Shown in pieces: positions 1 to 8,352 of a stretch of 64,000 nucleotides of DNA (position 1 is its first letter; each line of letters begins with the position of its first letter). Position numbers and translations under genes: made by a program. The stretch covers positions 1-64,000 of the forward strand of contig DASQKI010000079.1 in NCBI GenBank assembly GCA_035630615.1, read 5' to 3'. The stretch is from DATFRX01 sp035630615 (GTDB lineage: Bacteria; Actinomycetota; Actinomycetes; Propionibacteriales; Nocardioidaceae). Below the pieces are notes generated by a model. The model was not told the origin of the DNA. It saw only the letters and a list, made by a program, of their open reading frames with translations, and searched no databases.

Positions 1-669
1 GAAGTCGAGCCGGCCGGCCGCGAGCGAGGAGGGCAGGAAGCCGGTGCCGGGCCGCCGCGGGTCCTGGACGGTCGCCATCGCGAGCCAGAGCACGAACGAC
101 CGGACCGCCGGGTGCTCGTAGGTCTCGTGGACGACGTCCCAGGCGCTGCGGGTGCGGAGCGCGAGGTACTCGCCGGTGACGGCGTCCCGCGGCTGGGGGA
201 GCGCGGAGCTCCACCGGCCGTGCGCGGCGGCGAGCCCGCTCTTCCAGGCCTGCACCATCGTCTCGAACGCGCGGGCGTCGCGGCTCGACCAGCGGGCGAG
301 CTCGGTCGCCGTCGCCTCGAGGTCGGGCCGCATGACCAGCACGTCGCCGTCCGGTTGCGGCATCACCACGGCGGGGTCGGTCGTCAGGTAGCGCAGGCCC
401 TGGTCGGCGACGAGCCCGAGCTCGTCGTCGCGCACCAGGGGGTTGTTCTGGATCAGCACGTGGGCGCTGCTGCACGAGTCGTGCGCGAACCCCGGGCGGG
501 TGAGCTCCTCGGTGCGGGTGTTGCCACCAGGCGTGGCGTTCGCCTCGAGCACCAACACCTCGAACCCGGACCGGGCGAGGTAGGCCGCACACACCAGGGA
601 GTTGTGACCGGCACCGATGACGACCACGTCCGCCGTGTCGGGCAGGACAGGCACTTCCACATCCGTCAT
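1..669 (-). CDS. FAD-dependent oxidoreductase, phytoene-desaturase/amine-oxidase type (C-terminus beyond window)
   Basis: The 223 visible residues open with a Rossmann FAD-binding segment (VVVIGAGHNSLVCAAYLA, about residues 15-32) followed by a dinucleotide-binding Glu in VLVLEAN and the GG of ATPGGNTRTEE. This is the N-terminus of the phytoene-desaturase-like / amine oxidase superfamily. The reading frame stays open to the window edge, so the substrate half is missing. It is a paralogue of the oxidoreductase at 5628-7205: both share GAGHNSL, a DSCS/H segment and IQxNPLxxDDELGL. It is divergent from the ABC importer operon across a 191-bp gap carrying two copies of a putative operator, so it probably belongs to the same catabolic regulon. 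Start: ATG at 669. Substrate unknown. Confidence 0.85.
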   Translation of the reverse strand, partial: MTDVEVPVLPDTADVVVIGAGHNSLVCAAYLARSGFEVLVLEANATPGGNTRTEELTRPGFAHDSCSSAHVLIQNNPLVRDDELGLVADQGLRYLTTDPAVVMPQPDGDVLVMRPDLEATATELARWSSRDARAFETMVQAWKSGLAAAHGRWSSALPQPRDAVTGEYLALRTRSAWDVVHETYEHPAVRSFVLWLAMATVQDPRRPGTGFLPSSLAAGRLDF

Positions 670-690
670 GAGCCGAGGCTGGCACGCGCC

Positions 691-703
691 ACAACCGTTT
701 GCA
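691..703. promoter_or_regulatory. Putative operator, copy 1 of the TGCAAACGNTTGT motif
   Basis: The minus strand reads TGCAAACGGTTGT, 12 of 13 identical to the site at 13688-13700 before the molybdenum hydroxylase genes. It lies 22 bp upstream of the partial oxidoreductase start. The core CAA-N-CG-N-TTG is dyad-symmetric, as expected for a dimeric repressor site. The regulator is not identified; function is inferred from recurrence and position. Confidence 0.45.
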
Positions 704-814
704 AGACATCCCGCCCAAAGTCCAGCGCGGGCGATCGTGCCGGACTGCGCACGGGGCCGGATATGCGCTGAGATGCTTGACAGACTGTGACGCTCTTCAC
801 GAGACTGCAGACGC

Positions 815-828
815 CGCAATCGATTGCG
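815..828. promoter_or_regulatory. Putative operator, perfect 14-bp palindrome before the ABC importer
   Basis: CGCAATCGATTGCG is a perfect palindrome 32 bp upstream of the importer lipoprotein start. Its core CAATCGATTG differs by one base from the CAAACGATTG core at 13690-13699, so it is probably the same binding site in the operon promoter. Confidence 0.45.
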
Positions 829-860
829 ACATTCATTGGTGGAAGCACCGAGGAGGAAGT

Positions 861-2096
861 ATGTCCGCAGTTTCGCTTCGCCAGGGCTGGATGGCCGTGG
901 CAATGACCGGTGTGCTGGCGCTCGGACTCGCCGCCTGTGGTGGTTCCGACGACTCGAGCAGCAACTCCGACGCCCCCATCCGGATCGGTTCGTCGCTGCC
1001 TCTGACGGGGGAGTTCTCCCAGCCCGGCCAGGCCGCCGAGCAGGGCTACCAGGTCTGGAAGGAGATGGTCAACGAGGCCGGAGGCATCCTCGGCCGTGAC
1101 GTCGACGTCATCATCAAGGACGACGCGTCAAACCAGAACACCATCGTCGCCGACTACAACGCGCTGATCAGCCAGGACAACGTCGACCTGCTGCTCGGCA
1201 CGTTTTCGTCGCTGCTCAACCTGCCCGCGTCGTCGGTCGCCGAGAAGAACCAGATGCTCTACGTCGAGCCGGCGGGCGGATCTCCGGAGATGTTCACCCG
1301 CGACTACCAGTACCTGTTCTTCACCCAGCAGGCACCGGTCGACCGACAGGGCGACGTGTTCGCTGAGTGGATCACGTCGCTCCCCGAGAACGAGCGTCCG
1401 AAGACGGCGGCGTACCCGACGCTCGACGACCCGTTCGCGATTCCGACCTCGGAGGGGATCGAGGAGATTCTGTCCGCGAACGGCGTCGAGACCGTCTACC
1501 GCGAGACGTACGCGATCGACACCAAGAACTTCGACACGATCGCGAACGAGATCAAGGCGGCGGATCCCGACCTGGTGGTCCAGGGCGCGATCTTCGAGGA
1601 CGGAATCGGTCTCGTACGCGCGATGCTCAAGTCCGGTTTCGCACCGGACTGGCTGTACCAGAGCACCGCCCCGTCGCTGGGCGAGCAGTACGCAGAAGGA
1701 GTCGGCGCGCAGAACACCGAAGGGGTTATGTTCGCGATCAGCCACGCGCCGGAGGCCGACACGCCGGGCAACGCCGAGTTCGTCGCTAAATACAAGGAGA
1801 TGTTCGGCGGGCTGCCACCGGAGGACGCGGCCGACGCGTTCGCCTCCGGCCAGGTGCTGCAGGCGGCGGTCGAGGGTGTCGGCAGCATCGACGACCAGGC
1901 GGCGCTGGCCGACTGGCTCCGAGACAATGAAGTCGAGACGATCTTGGGTCCGCTGAGCTGGGACGAGACCGGAAGTCCCGAAGGGGAGTTCCTGATCGGC
2001 CAGTGGCAGGACGGCAAGGTCGAATACGTTCTACCGGAGGAGTCGGCGACCACCGACCACATCGTGATGGGCTGGCAGCCGGGCGACGCGAGTTAG
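861..2096 (+). CDS. Branched-chain-amino-acid-type ABC transporter substrate-binding lipoprotein
   Basis: A 411-residue extracytoplasmic binding protein anchored as a lipoprotein. It has a hydrophobic signal segment ending in the lipobox LAAC (Cys about residue 25), a Ser/Asp-rich linker, then IRIGSSLPLTGEFSQPGQ, the start of a Peripla_BP_6 / LivJ-AmiC-like type I fold. The ATG at 861 is chosen because AGGAGGAAG lies just before it and the lipoprotein signal begins here; upstream in-frame codons would extend into the promoter. It is the first gene of a five-gene transporter/oxidoreductase run with gaps or overlaps of a few bases. UrtA- and LivJ-like proteins bind amino acids, urea, amides or aromatic acids. 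The ligand here is unknown, but the flanking catabolic enzymes favour an aromatic or heterocyclic acid. Confidence 0.9.
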   Translation: MSAVSLRQGWMAVAMTGVLALGLAACGGSDDSSSNSDAPIRIGSSLPLTGEFSQPGQAAEQGYQVWKEMVNEAGGILGRDVDVIIKDDASNQNTIVADYNALISQDNVDLLLGTFSSLLNLPASSVAEKNQMLYVEPAGGSPEMFTRDYQYLFFTQQAPVDRQGDVFAEWITSLPENERPKTAAYPTLDDPFAIPTSEGIEEILSANGVETVYRETYAIDTKNFDTIANEIKAADPDLVVQGAIFEDGIGLVRAMLKSGFAPDWLYQSTAPSLGEQYAEGVGAQNTEGVMFAISHAPEADTPGNAEFVAKYKEMFGGLPPEDAADAFASGQVLQAAVEGVGSIDDQAALADWLRDNEVETILGPLSWDETGSPEGEFLIGQWQDGKVEYVLPEESATTDHIVMGWQPGDAS

Positions 2097-2102
2097 GACC
2101 GC

Positions 2103-2987
2103 ATGGAGCCGTTTGTCCAGAACCTCATTCTGGGGTTGCTTCTGGGTGGCGTCTACGCCTTGGTGGCCTCCGGACTGACGCTGATCTTCGGCGTCATGCG
2201 GGTGATCAACATCGCCCACGGGGCGTTTCTGATCCTGGGCGGGTTCGTCAGCTACGCGGTCTGGACCTGGCTCGGCTTCGATCCGCTGCTGTGCGTCATC
2301 GCGACCACCCCGGTGCTCTTCGCCGTCGGCTGGGTCGTCTATCGGGTCGTGGTGTCGCCGATCCGGACCGCGCCGATGTCGTCGACGGTGCTGCTGACCT
2401 TCGGCCTCGCGCTCGTGCTCGAAGCCTTCATGGGGTACGTGTGGGGAAACAACTCGACGGCGGTGCGGCCGTCGTACGCCGACGAGTCCTACCGGATCGG
2501 TGACCTGTTCTTGCCCAAGGCCCAGGTCTACGGCGGCCTGATCGCGATCGTCGTCCTCGTCGGCCTGCACCTGCTGCTCACCCAGACCTGGATCGGCCGG
2601 GCGATCCGAGCCGCCGCCAGCAATCCGACCGGCGCCCAGCTGGTCGGCATCACGATCTCGTCGATCGCGGCGTTGGTCTTCGCGATCGGCATCGCGACGG
2701 CCGGAGCCGGCGGTGCGATCGCCGCGATCCTCTATCCGTTCGTCCCGGGGTCGCACTACCAGTGGATCGCCCGGCTGCTCGCGATCATCGTGCTCGGCGG
2801 CATGGGCAGCATGGGTGGCGCCGTGCTGGGTGCGGTGATGTTCGGCCTCGCCGAGGCGATGACCGCCGCGTACATCTCGCCGGCTTGGGCGACGGCGGTG
2901 CCGTACGCCATCGTCTTCGCGGTCCTCCTCGTTCGGCCTCAGGGTCTGCTCGGGTCGAAGCTGCGCGACGATGCGGTGGCGCAGTGA
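2103..2987 (+). CDS. livH: Branched-chain-type ABC transporter permease LivH
   Basis: A 294-residue integral membrane subunit of a LivHMGF-type importer. The N-terminal sequence (LILGLLLGGVYALVASGLTL) followed by INIAHGAFLILGGF is the hallmark of the LivH/BPD_transp_2 family, and several hydrophobic helices run to the C-terminus. It begins 6 bp after the binding-protein stop and its stop overlaps the GTG start of the LivM-LivG fusion, so it is almost certainly co-transcribed and probably translationally coupled. Confidence 0.93.
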   Translation: MEPFVQNLILGLLLGGVYALVASGLTLIFGVMRVINIAHGAFLILGGFVSYAVWTWLGFDPLLCVIATTPVLFAVGWVVYRVVVSPIRTAPMSSTVLLTFGLALVLEAFMGYVWGNNSTAVRPSYADESYRIGDLFLPKAQVYGGLIAIVVLVGLHLLLTQTWIGRAIRAAASNPTGAQLVGITISSIAALVFAIGIATAGAGGAIAAILYPFVPGSHYQWIARLLAIIVLGGMGSMGGAVLGAVMFGLAEAMTAAYISPAWATAVPYAIVFAVLLVRPQGLLGSKLRDDAVAQ

Positions 2988-4909
2988 ATCCCCCTTCGGG
3001 CGCAGCAGTTCGGTGGACTGGCCGGATCGCGATCGGGTTCGCGGCGCTGTACGTGTTGGTCTATCCGCTGATCTCCAACGACCTCTACTACCAGAACATG
3101 TACATCCTGTCGCTGGTGTTCGCCGTCGCAGCCAGCGGCCTCAACATCATCATGGGCCTCGCGGGCTACGTGTCGCTCGGCCAAGGAGCGTTCATCGGGC
3201 TCGGCGGCTACACGATCGGGGTGTGCGCGACTCGGTACGACTCGGTGTCGCCGTGGCTGTGGGTGCCCCTGGCGGCCGTCGTGACCGGGCTCGTCGCACT
3301 CTTGTTGGGCCTGGTGTCGCTGCGTGCGCGGGGGCCGGCGTTCGTCATCATCACGGTGGCGTTCCTGTTCCTCGTCCAGACCCTGGCGGTCAACTGGAAG
3401 TCGCTGACCAACGGCACCGCCGGCCTCTCGCTGCCGCTCCCCACGTGGGGCCAGGACATGCTCAACTGGCCGTTCTACTATGCGTTGTGCGCGATCCTCG
3501 CGTTACAACTGCTGTTGTCGTGGTGGATCCAGCGGACCAAGCTCGGCATGGGATTGGTCGCGATTCGCGAGGACGAGACGAAGGCCGCGACGATCGGGAT
3601 CAACCTGCCGGTCGAAAAGATGCTGGCCTTTGTGGCGAGCTCGTTCTTCGTCGGCGCTGCGGGTGCTGTTGCGGGGTACTACCTGACGTTCATCGACCCG
3701 CGTGGCATGTTCAGCATCCTGTTCAGCGTCCAGATCGTGCTGTCGGTGCTAGTCGGCGGCAAGGGCACGCTGTGGGGTCCGGTGGTCGGCGCCTTCCTCA
3801 TCGAGTGGCTCAACGAGGTGGCCAACAACGACCTCGGTGGCGGCAACGCTCGACTGCTGATCTTCGGCGGGCTGCTCGTCGGTCTGGTGCTGTTCTTGCC
3901 GACGGGCGTGCTGCCGGCGATCGAGAAGCTGTTGGCGTGGACGCGTACTCGAGGCAAGGCCGGCCTGGTCGGCGCCCGGGTCGAGACCGGGGGCGCCTTT
4001 CCGGTGGCGCGGGACCGCGAGTCGGCGCCCGCGCCGCCGGAGGGCGTTCCGCTGTTGGAGGTCAAGGGTCTCGAGCGCCGGTTCGGCGGCCTGCGTGCCG
4101 TCGACGGAGCGTCGTTCGCCGTGCCCACCGGGTCGATCACCGGCCTGATCGGACCCAACGGCTCCGGCAAGACGACCATCTTCAATCTCATCGACGACAC
4201 ACTTAGTGCCGACGCAGGCGAGATTTGGCTCGCCGGCGAGCGGATCGATCGGCTGCCGTCGTGGCAGCGCGCGCATCGAGGACTCGGTCGGACCTTCCAG
4301 ATCACCCGGCTGTTTCGCGAGATGACCGTGCTGCATAACGTCGTGGCTCCGCAGCGCGCGTTCACGTGGTCGCAGCTCGGCCGGATCGCGGTCAGCGGGC
4401 CGGAGGCCGAGCGGGCCCGCGAGTTGCTCGACTTCGTCGGGATGGGCGCGTTCGCCGATCAGCGAGCCGCCGCTTTGTCATTCGGTCAACAGAAGCTCGT
4501 CGAGCTGGCCCAGATCCTCATGCTCGAGCCGCGCCTGGTCCTGCTCGACGAGCCGGCCGGCGGCATCAACCCGGTGCTCATCGAGCGGATGTCCGAGATG
4601 ATCCGCGAGCTCAACCGGCACGGCACGACGTTCCTGATCGTCGAGCACAACATGCCGTTCGTGCTCGACCTGTGCGATCCGGTCCACGTGCTCGCGCGGG
4701 GCCGACAGATCAGCACCGGCACGCCGGACGAGATCCAGGCCGACCCAGCGGTGATCGACGCCTACTTGGGCGAGGACTTCCTTCGCCACGGAGACGATCC
4801 GTCACTTGTGGTCGAGCGATCCGCCGACTCGCAAGGAAACGTTGGTCAAGATGCAGCGGATCGTCTGACCACAAGTGACGGATCGTCTAGGTCGGGAGGT
4901 GAGGGCTGA
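2984..4909 (+). CDS. Fused LivM permease - LivG ATPase of the importer
   Basis: A 641-residue fusion. Residues about 15-320 are a LivM-type permease (SGLNIIMGLAGYVSLGQGAF; about eight hydrophobic helices). After a hydrophilic linker, residues about 355-600 form a LivG-type ABC ATPase with Walker A GPNGSGKT, a signature-like SFGQQKLVELA, Walker B LVLLDEPAGGINP and switch His IVEHNMPF. The signature is FGQQK where many ABC proteins have SGGQ, which is common in LivG. LivM-LivG fusions are known in actinobacteria. The GTG start at 2984 overlaps the livH stop. The last 30 or so residues (after YLGEDF) are low in family similarity and are encoded by an inverted-repeat element at 4792-4888, so the natural C-terminus was probably replaced. 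Confidence 0.9.
   Translation: MNPPSGAAVRWTGRIAIGFAALYVLVYPLISNDLYYQNMYILSLVFAVAASGLNIIMGLAGYVSLGQGAFIGLGGYTIGVCATRYDSVSPWLWVPLAAVVTGLVALLLGLVSLRARGPAFVIITVAFLFLVQTLAVNWKSLTNGTAGLSLPLPTWGQDMLNWPFYYALCAILALQLLLSWWIQRTKLGMGLVAIREDETKAATIGINLPVEKMLAFVASSFFVGAAGAVAGYYLTFIDPRGMFSILFSVQIVLSVLVGGKGTLWGPVVGAFLIEWLNEVANNDLGGGNARLLIFGGLLVGLVLFLPTGVLPAIEKLLAWTRTRGKAGLVGARVETGGAFPVARDRESAPAPPEGVPLLEVKGLERRFGGLRAVDGASFAVPTGSITGLIGPNGSGKTTIFNLIDDTLSADAGEIWLAGERIDRLPSWQRAHRGLGRTFQITRLFREMTVLHNVVAPQRAFTWSQLGRIAVSGPEAERARELLDFVGMGAFADQRAAALSFGQQKLVELAQILMLEPRLVLLDEPAGGINPVLIERMSEMIRELNRHGTTFLIVEHNMPFVLDLCDPVHVLARGRQISTGTPDEIQADPAVIDAYLGEDFLRHGDDPSLVVERSADSQGNVGQDAADRLTTSDGSSRSGGEG
4792..4888. repeat. Inverted-repeat element with 22-bp perfect arms inside the LivM-LivG C-terminus
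   Basis: The arms 4792-4813 and 4867-4888 are perfect inverted copies (left arm begins AGACGATCCGTCACTTG, right arm ends CAAGTGACGGATCGTCT). The 53-bp loop contains a second nested pair, GATCCGC and GCGGATC. The element lies in frame in the last codons of the fused gene and ends 5 bp before the livF ribosome binding site GGGAGG. It could be a mobile palindromic element or an intra-operon RNA hairpin. Confidence 0.75.
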
Positions 4910-5631
4910 TGCTGCGACTGACGGGTGTGTTCGCGGGGTACGGCGGTGGCGACGTCCTGCAGAGCGTCGACATCGAGGTACCCGAGCAGACCGTCGCCTG
5001 CATCGTCGGACCGAACGGCGCCGGCAAGTCGACGGTGTTGCGTGCCGTCAGCGGGCTCATCGCGCCCCGACTCGGCGAGATCCACCTCGATGGCGAGCGA
5101 ATCGACAGCAAGTCGCCGGCACAGATCCTGCGGCGTGGTGTGAGCCAGGTGCCGCAGTCGGACGCGCTGTTCCCGACCCTCACGGTGCGCGAAAACGTCC
5201 TGCTCGGCGGCTACATCATCCGGCGCGACCGGGCGCTCGTGCGGCGACGGTACGACGAGGTCAAGGATCTGTTCCCGATCGTCGCCGACCGGGCCAACGA
5301 TCGGGCTGGCAACCTGTCCGGCGGCCAGCGCCGCATGGTCGAGTTCGCCCGGTCGCTGATGCTCGATCCGGTGCTCGTTCTGCTCGACGAGCCGTCGCTC
5401 GGTCTCGATCCGCGTGCCCTGCAGTCGGTGTACGAATCGGTCACGCTGATGTGTGAGCACGGCAAGACGCTGCTGATCGTGGAGCAAAACGTTCGCTTCG
5501 GGATGCGCCTGGCGACCGACGGCATCGTCATGGAAAGCGGCCGGGTGGTGACCCAGCGACCGGCCAAGGACGTCGTCAATGATCCCGACATCGCTCGGTT
5601 GTACTTCGGCGGGAGCGTGAAGGCGTCATGA
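4909..5631 (+). CDS. livF: Branched-chain-type ABC transporter ATP-binding protein LivF
   Basis: A 240-residue second ATPase of the importer: Walker A GPNGAGKST, signature LSGGQRRMVEFA, Walker B PVLVLLDEPSLGLDP and switch His replaced by Gln in LIVEQNVRF, as is usual in LivF. Its ATG shares one base with the upstream stop (TGATG) and its stop overlaps the next start by ATGA, so it is the fourth cistron of the transporter operon. GGGAGG at 4894-4899 is the ribosome binding site. Confidence 0.93.
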   Translation: MLRLTGVFAGYGGGDVLQSVDIEVPEQTVACIVGPNGAGKSTVLRAVSGLIAPRLGEIHLDGERIDSKSPAQILRRGVSQVPQSDALFPTLTVRENVLLGGYIIRRDRALVRRRYDEVKDLFPIVADRANDRAGNLSGGQRRMVEFARSLMLDPVLVLLDEPSLGLDPRALQSVYESVTLMCEHGKTLLIVEQNVRFGMRLATDGIVMESGRVVTQRPAKDVVNDPDIARLYFGGSVKAS

Positions 5632-7205
5632 CGGCGGACGTCGTTGTCGCGGGTGCCGGGCACAACAGCTTGATCACCGCGTGCTACCTCGCGAAGGCGG
5701 GCTACCGCGTGCTTGTGCTCGATGCCCGGCCGATCCCGGGCGGCGGCGCCGCGACCGAGGAGCCGCTGCTTCCGGGCTACCGCATCGACTCGTGCTCGAC
5801 CGGCCACACGATCATCCAGGGCAACCCGCTGATTGCCGACGACGAGCTCGGTCTGATCGCGGCGCACGGCTTGAGCTACGTCGACCCGGATCCGGTCGCG
5901 CACGTCGGCTTCCCCGACGGCGAGCAGCTCACGCACTGGCTCGACGTCGACCGCACCCTCGACGAGTTCGCCCGCTTCTCGAAGGCCGACGCCGACGCGT
6001 ACTCGCGCATGCTTCGCGAGTGGGACGAGGTCCGCGACCTGTTCGGAGCTGGCCAATACCGTCCGATCGGGGCCGGGCCGTCGCTCGACCAGCTCCTGTC
6101 GGAGCATCCGCGCGGCAACATCTGGAAGCGCCGCCGCATGATGAGCGCCTGGGACGTCATCCGGCACGAGTACGAGAGCCCGCACGTCCGGTCGTACATG
6201 TTGTGGCAGGCATACCAGACGTTCGTCCGGCCCGACGCCGCCGGCTCCGGGATCCTCGCGTACTCGACGGTCTGCTCGAGGCAGCGACGCAGCTGGACCA
6301 TCCCGGTCGGCGGCTCCGGAGCGTTGACCGACGCGCTCGTGAGCTGCCTGAAGGGGTACGGCGGAACCGTCGAGTGCGATCGGGCCGTGCAGGCTCTCGT
6401 CGTCGAGAACGGCCGCTGCGTCGGCGTCGAGACGACCGACGGCGAGAAGTACCGGGCCGAGGTCGCCGTCGTGTCGACGATCCACGTCAAGCACCTGCTC
6501 GACATGGCGCCGGCCGAGGTCTGGCCGGAGGACTGGCGCTACGGCGTCGAGACCTACGACCCGGGTGCCGCCGGGCTCGCGGTCTATCTCGCGGCTACCC
6601 AGCCGCCTACATTCACCCGCGGAGGCGGTGCTATCCCGCGCTACGCCGTCTCCGCGGGCACCATCGGTTGGCCGGACGACGTCATTCGGTACGGCCGCGA
6701 CGTTGCCGACGGTCGCTGGAGCGACGACGTCGTCTGGCTGCTCGTCGCAACGCCGACGATCGCCGATCCGTCGCGGGCGCCGGAGGGTCGCCACACGGTC
6801 AAGCTGCTCGCGCCGCACGGCTGGCAGCTGCCTCGCGGGGCCGACTGGGCGTCTCTGAAGGAGCACCGCAAGGACGTGCTGCTCGATCACCTGCGGCGCT
6901 TCTGCCCGGAGTTCACCGACGACGTCGTCGAGGCGTCGATGGTGAAGGGGCCCTACGACTTCGAAGCCGCCAACCCGCACATGATCCGCGGATCCTGGCA
7001 TGGCGGCGATCGGAGCATCACGTACGCCGGCCCGAACCGGCCGGTGCCCGGGTGGGCGTCGCACCGGACCCCGTTGCCCGGGCTCTATCAGACCGGCGGC
7101 ACGACGCATCCAGGCGGCTCGATCACTGGCGGTCCGGGGCGCAATGCGGCGCAGGTGCTGCTGGCCGACCTCGGCTCGTCGCTCGACGAGGTGCTGCGTG
7201 CCTGA
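5628..7205 (+). CDS. FAD-dependent oxidoreductase, phytoene-desaturase-like
   Basis: A 525-residue flavoprotein with the Rossmann motif VVVAGAGHNSLITACYLA at residues 5-22, the GG motif PGGGAATEE near residue 38 and a C-terminal FAD-closing segment with GLYQTGGTTHPGGSITGGPG. The family (phytoene desaturases, carotenoid isomerase/saturase relatives) includes many catabolic dehydrogenases. Its ATGA overlap with livF shows it belongs to the importer operon, so it likely acts on the imported compound or an early intermediate. It is paralogous to the divergent oxidoreductase at the window start. No carotenoid genes are nearby, so a pigment role is unlikely. Confidence 0.85.
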   Translation: MTADVVVAGAGHNSLITACYLAKAGYRVLVLDARPIPGGGAATEEPLLPGYRIDSCSTGHTIIQGNPLIADDELGLIAAHGLSYVDPDPVAHVGFPDGEQLTHWLDVDRTLDEFARFSKADADAYSRMLREWDEVRDLFGAGQYRPIGAGPSLDQLLSEHPRGNIWKRRRMMSAWDVIRHEYESPHVRSYMLWQAYQTFVRPDAAGSGILAYSTVCSRQRRSWTIPVGGSGALTDALVSCLKGYGGTVECDRAVQALVVENGRCVGVETTDGEKYRAEVAVVSTIHVKHLLDMAPAEVWPEDWRYGVETYDPGAAGLAVYLAATQPPTFTRGGGAIPRYAVSAGTIGWPDDVIRYGRDVADGRWSDDVVWLLVATPTIADPSRAPEGRHTVKLLAPHGWQLPRGADWASLKEHRKDVLLDHLRRFCPEFTDDVVEASMVKGPYDFEAANPHMIRGSWHGGDRSITYAGPNRPVPGWASHRTPLPGLYQTGGTTHPGGSITGGPGRNAAQVLLADLGSSLDEVLRA

Positions 7206-8352
7206 CGCCGCCGTCGAGACAGCCATCGCCCACTGGGGTCCACGGATGCTTCAGAACGGAGTGGACTACAACGACTTCGTCCGGACGACCGGGCGCGTGG
7301 ACGCCTGGGCCGACTGGCTGCCCGAGTGGAGCCAGACTGCCGACGCCTACGCCCAGCAGGCGTTTCGCGAGGAGGCCGACGAACACCCTCTCACGGCGGG
7401 ACACGCGTGGCGGATGGCCTCAGTCGCTCGGCACTTCGGCAAGTTCGTGTGGATGGTCGACTCGGACCTGGCGGAGGACGCCACCTGGCGCTGCGTGGAG
7501 GAGATGCTCCATGCCCATCGGCTGCTCGACCCGACGGCCGAGCGCCTCACAGTCACCGTCGACGGTGCCACCCTGGCCGCCAACCTGCGCCGGCCGCCCG
7601 ACCCTAGCGCCGAGATTGCGCGTCTTGACCGCCTTGGCTCGCATGCGGAGGGCATGGGCGACTCGGGGGGCGGTCAAGACGCGCAATCTCGGCGCGAAAA
7701 GGGTCCGCCGGTGGTGGTGCTCATCCCGGGGCTCGACTCGACGAAGGAGGAGTTCTTCTTCCTGGAGCAGGCGTTCTTGGATCGGGGCCTCGCCACCGTG
7801 TCGGTCGACGGGCCGGGCCAGGGCGAGACGGGTCTCGACCTGCCGATCCGACACGACTACGAGACCGCACTGGCCCCACTGCTCGATCAGCTCGACGACC
7901 GCGACGACATCGACACCGAGCGGCTCGGTGTCTTCGGAGTCAGTCTCGGCGGCTACTACGCGCCCCGAGTCGCGGCGTACGAGCCCCGTGTGCGTGCCGT
8001 CGTGGGCTTGTCCGGACCGTACCGATGGGTCGACCTCTGGGACGACCTGCCGCCGATGACACGTGACACGTTTACCGTGAAGTCTGGCGGTGGCGCCGAC
8101 GACGACGGCCGGGCGCGGGCGCAGGCACTCGACCTGACCGGCGTCTGTGAACGGATCGAGGTGCCCGCTCTCTATGTCACCGGTGAGCTCGACCGCCTCG
8201 TGCCCTGGAAGCAGACCCAGGAGCAGGCCGAGCACACGTCTGGCGCCGAATTTGTCTGCTACCCCGACGGCAACCACGGGGCGTCCAACCTGCCGGCGGT
8301 CGCGCGACCGATGATCGCGGATTGGATGGCCGATCAGCTTGCCGACGACTGA
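7198..8352 (+). CDS. Alpha/beta hydrolase, 2,6-dihydroxypseudooxynicotine-hydrolase-like
   Basis: A 384-residue cytoplasmic serine hydrolase. The helical N-terminal half (YNDFVRTTGRVDAWADWLPE, then HPLTAGHAWRMASVARHFGK) resembles the C-C hydrolase family of 2,6-dihydroxypseudooxynicotine hydrolase and FrsA-like esterases. The catalytic triad appears intact: nucleophile in GVSLGG, Asp in GELDRLVPW, His in DGNHGA. The GTG start at 7198 overlaps the oxidoreductase stop by 8 bp; ATG 7246 is an alternative. An insertion of about 30 residues just before the core strand VVVLIPGLDSTKEE is encoded by a palindromic element (7607-7695). The family suggests cleavage of a beta-diketone or acyl side chain of an aromatic or heterocycle; the substrate is not known. 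Confidence 0.82.
   Translation: MPDAAVETAIAHWGPRMLQNGVDYNDFVRTTGRVDAWADWLPEWSQTADAYAQQAFREEADEHPLTAGHAWRMASVARHFGKFVWMVDSDLAEDATWRCVEEMLHAHRLLDPTAERLTVTVDGATLAANLRRPPDPSAEIARLDRLGSHAEGMGDSGGGQDAQSRREKGPPVVVLIPGLDSTKEEFFFLEQAFLDRGLATVSVDGPGQGETGLDLPIRHDYETALAPLLDQLDDRDDIDTERLGVFGVSLGGYYAPRVAAYEPRVRAVVGLSGPYRWVDLWDDLPPMTRDTFTVKSGGGADDDGRARAQALDLTGVCERIEVPALYVTGELDRLVPWKQTQEQAEHTSGAEFVCYPDGNHGASNLPAVARPMIADWMADQLADD
7607..7695. repeat. 89-bp inverted-repeat element in frame inside the hydrolase gene (family B)
   Basis: Perfect 27-bp inverted arms at 7607-7633 and 7669-7695; the outer ends read TAGCGCCGAGATTGC and GCAATCTCGGCGCGAA. The same termini recur at 23946-24016 upstream of rpsF, so this is a dispersed repeat. 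It is read through in frame and adds roughly 30 residues (EIARLDRLGSHAEG...GGGQDAQSRRE) between two conserved parts of the hydrolase fold. Confidence 0.85.

Noticed and set aside
4792..4888. CRISPR-like interpretation of the repeated palindromes
   Set aside because: The repeats are dispersed, differ in sequence between sites, lack regular spacers and no cas genes are present.
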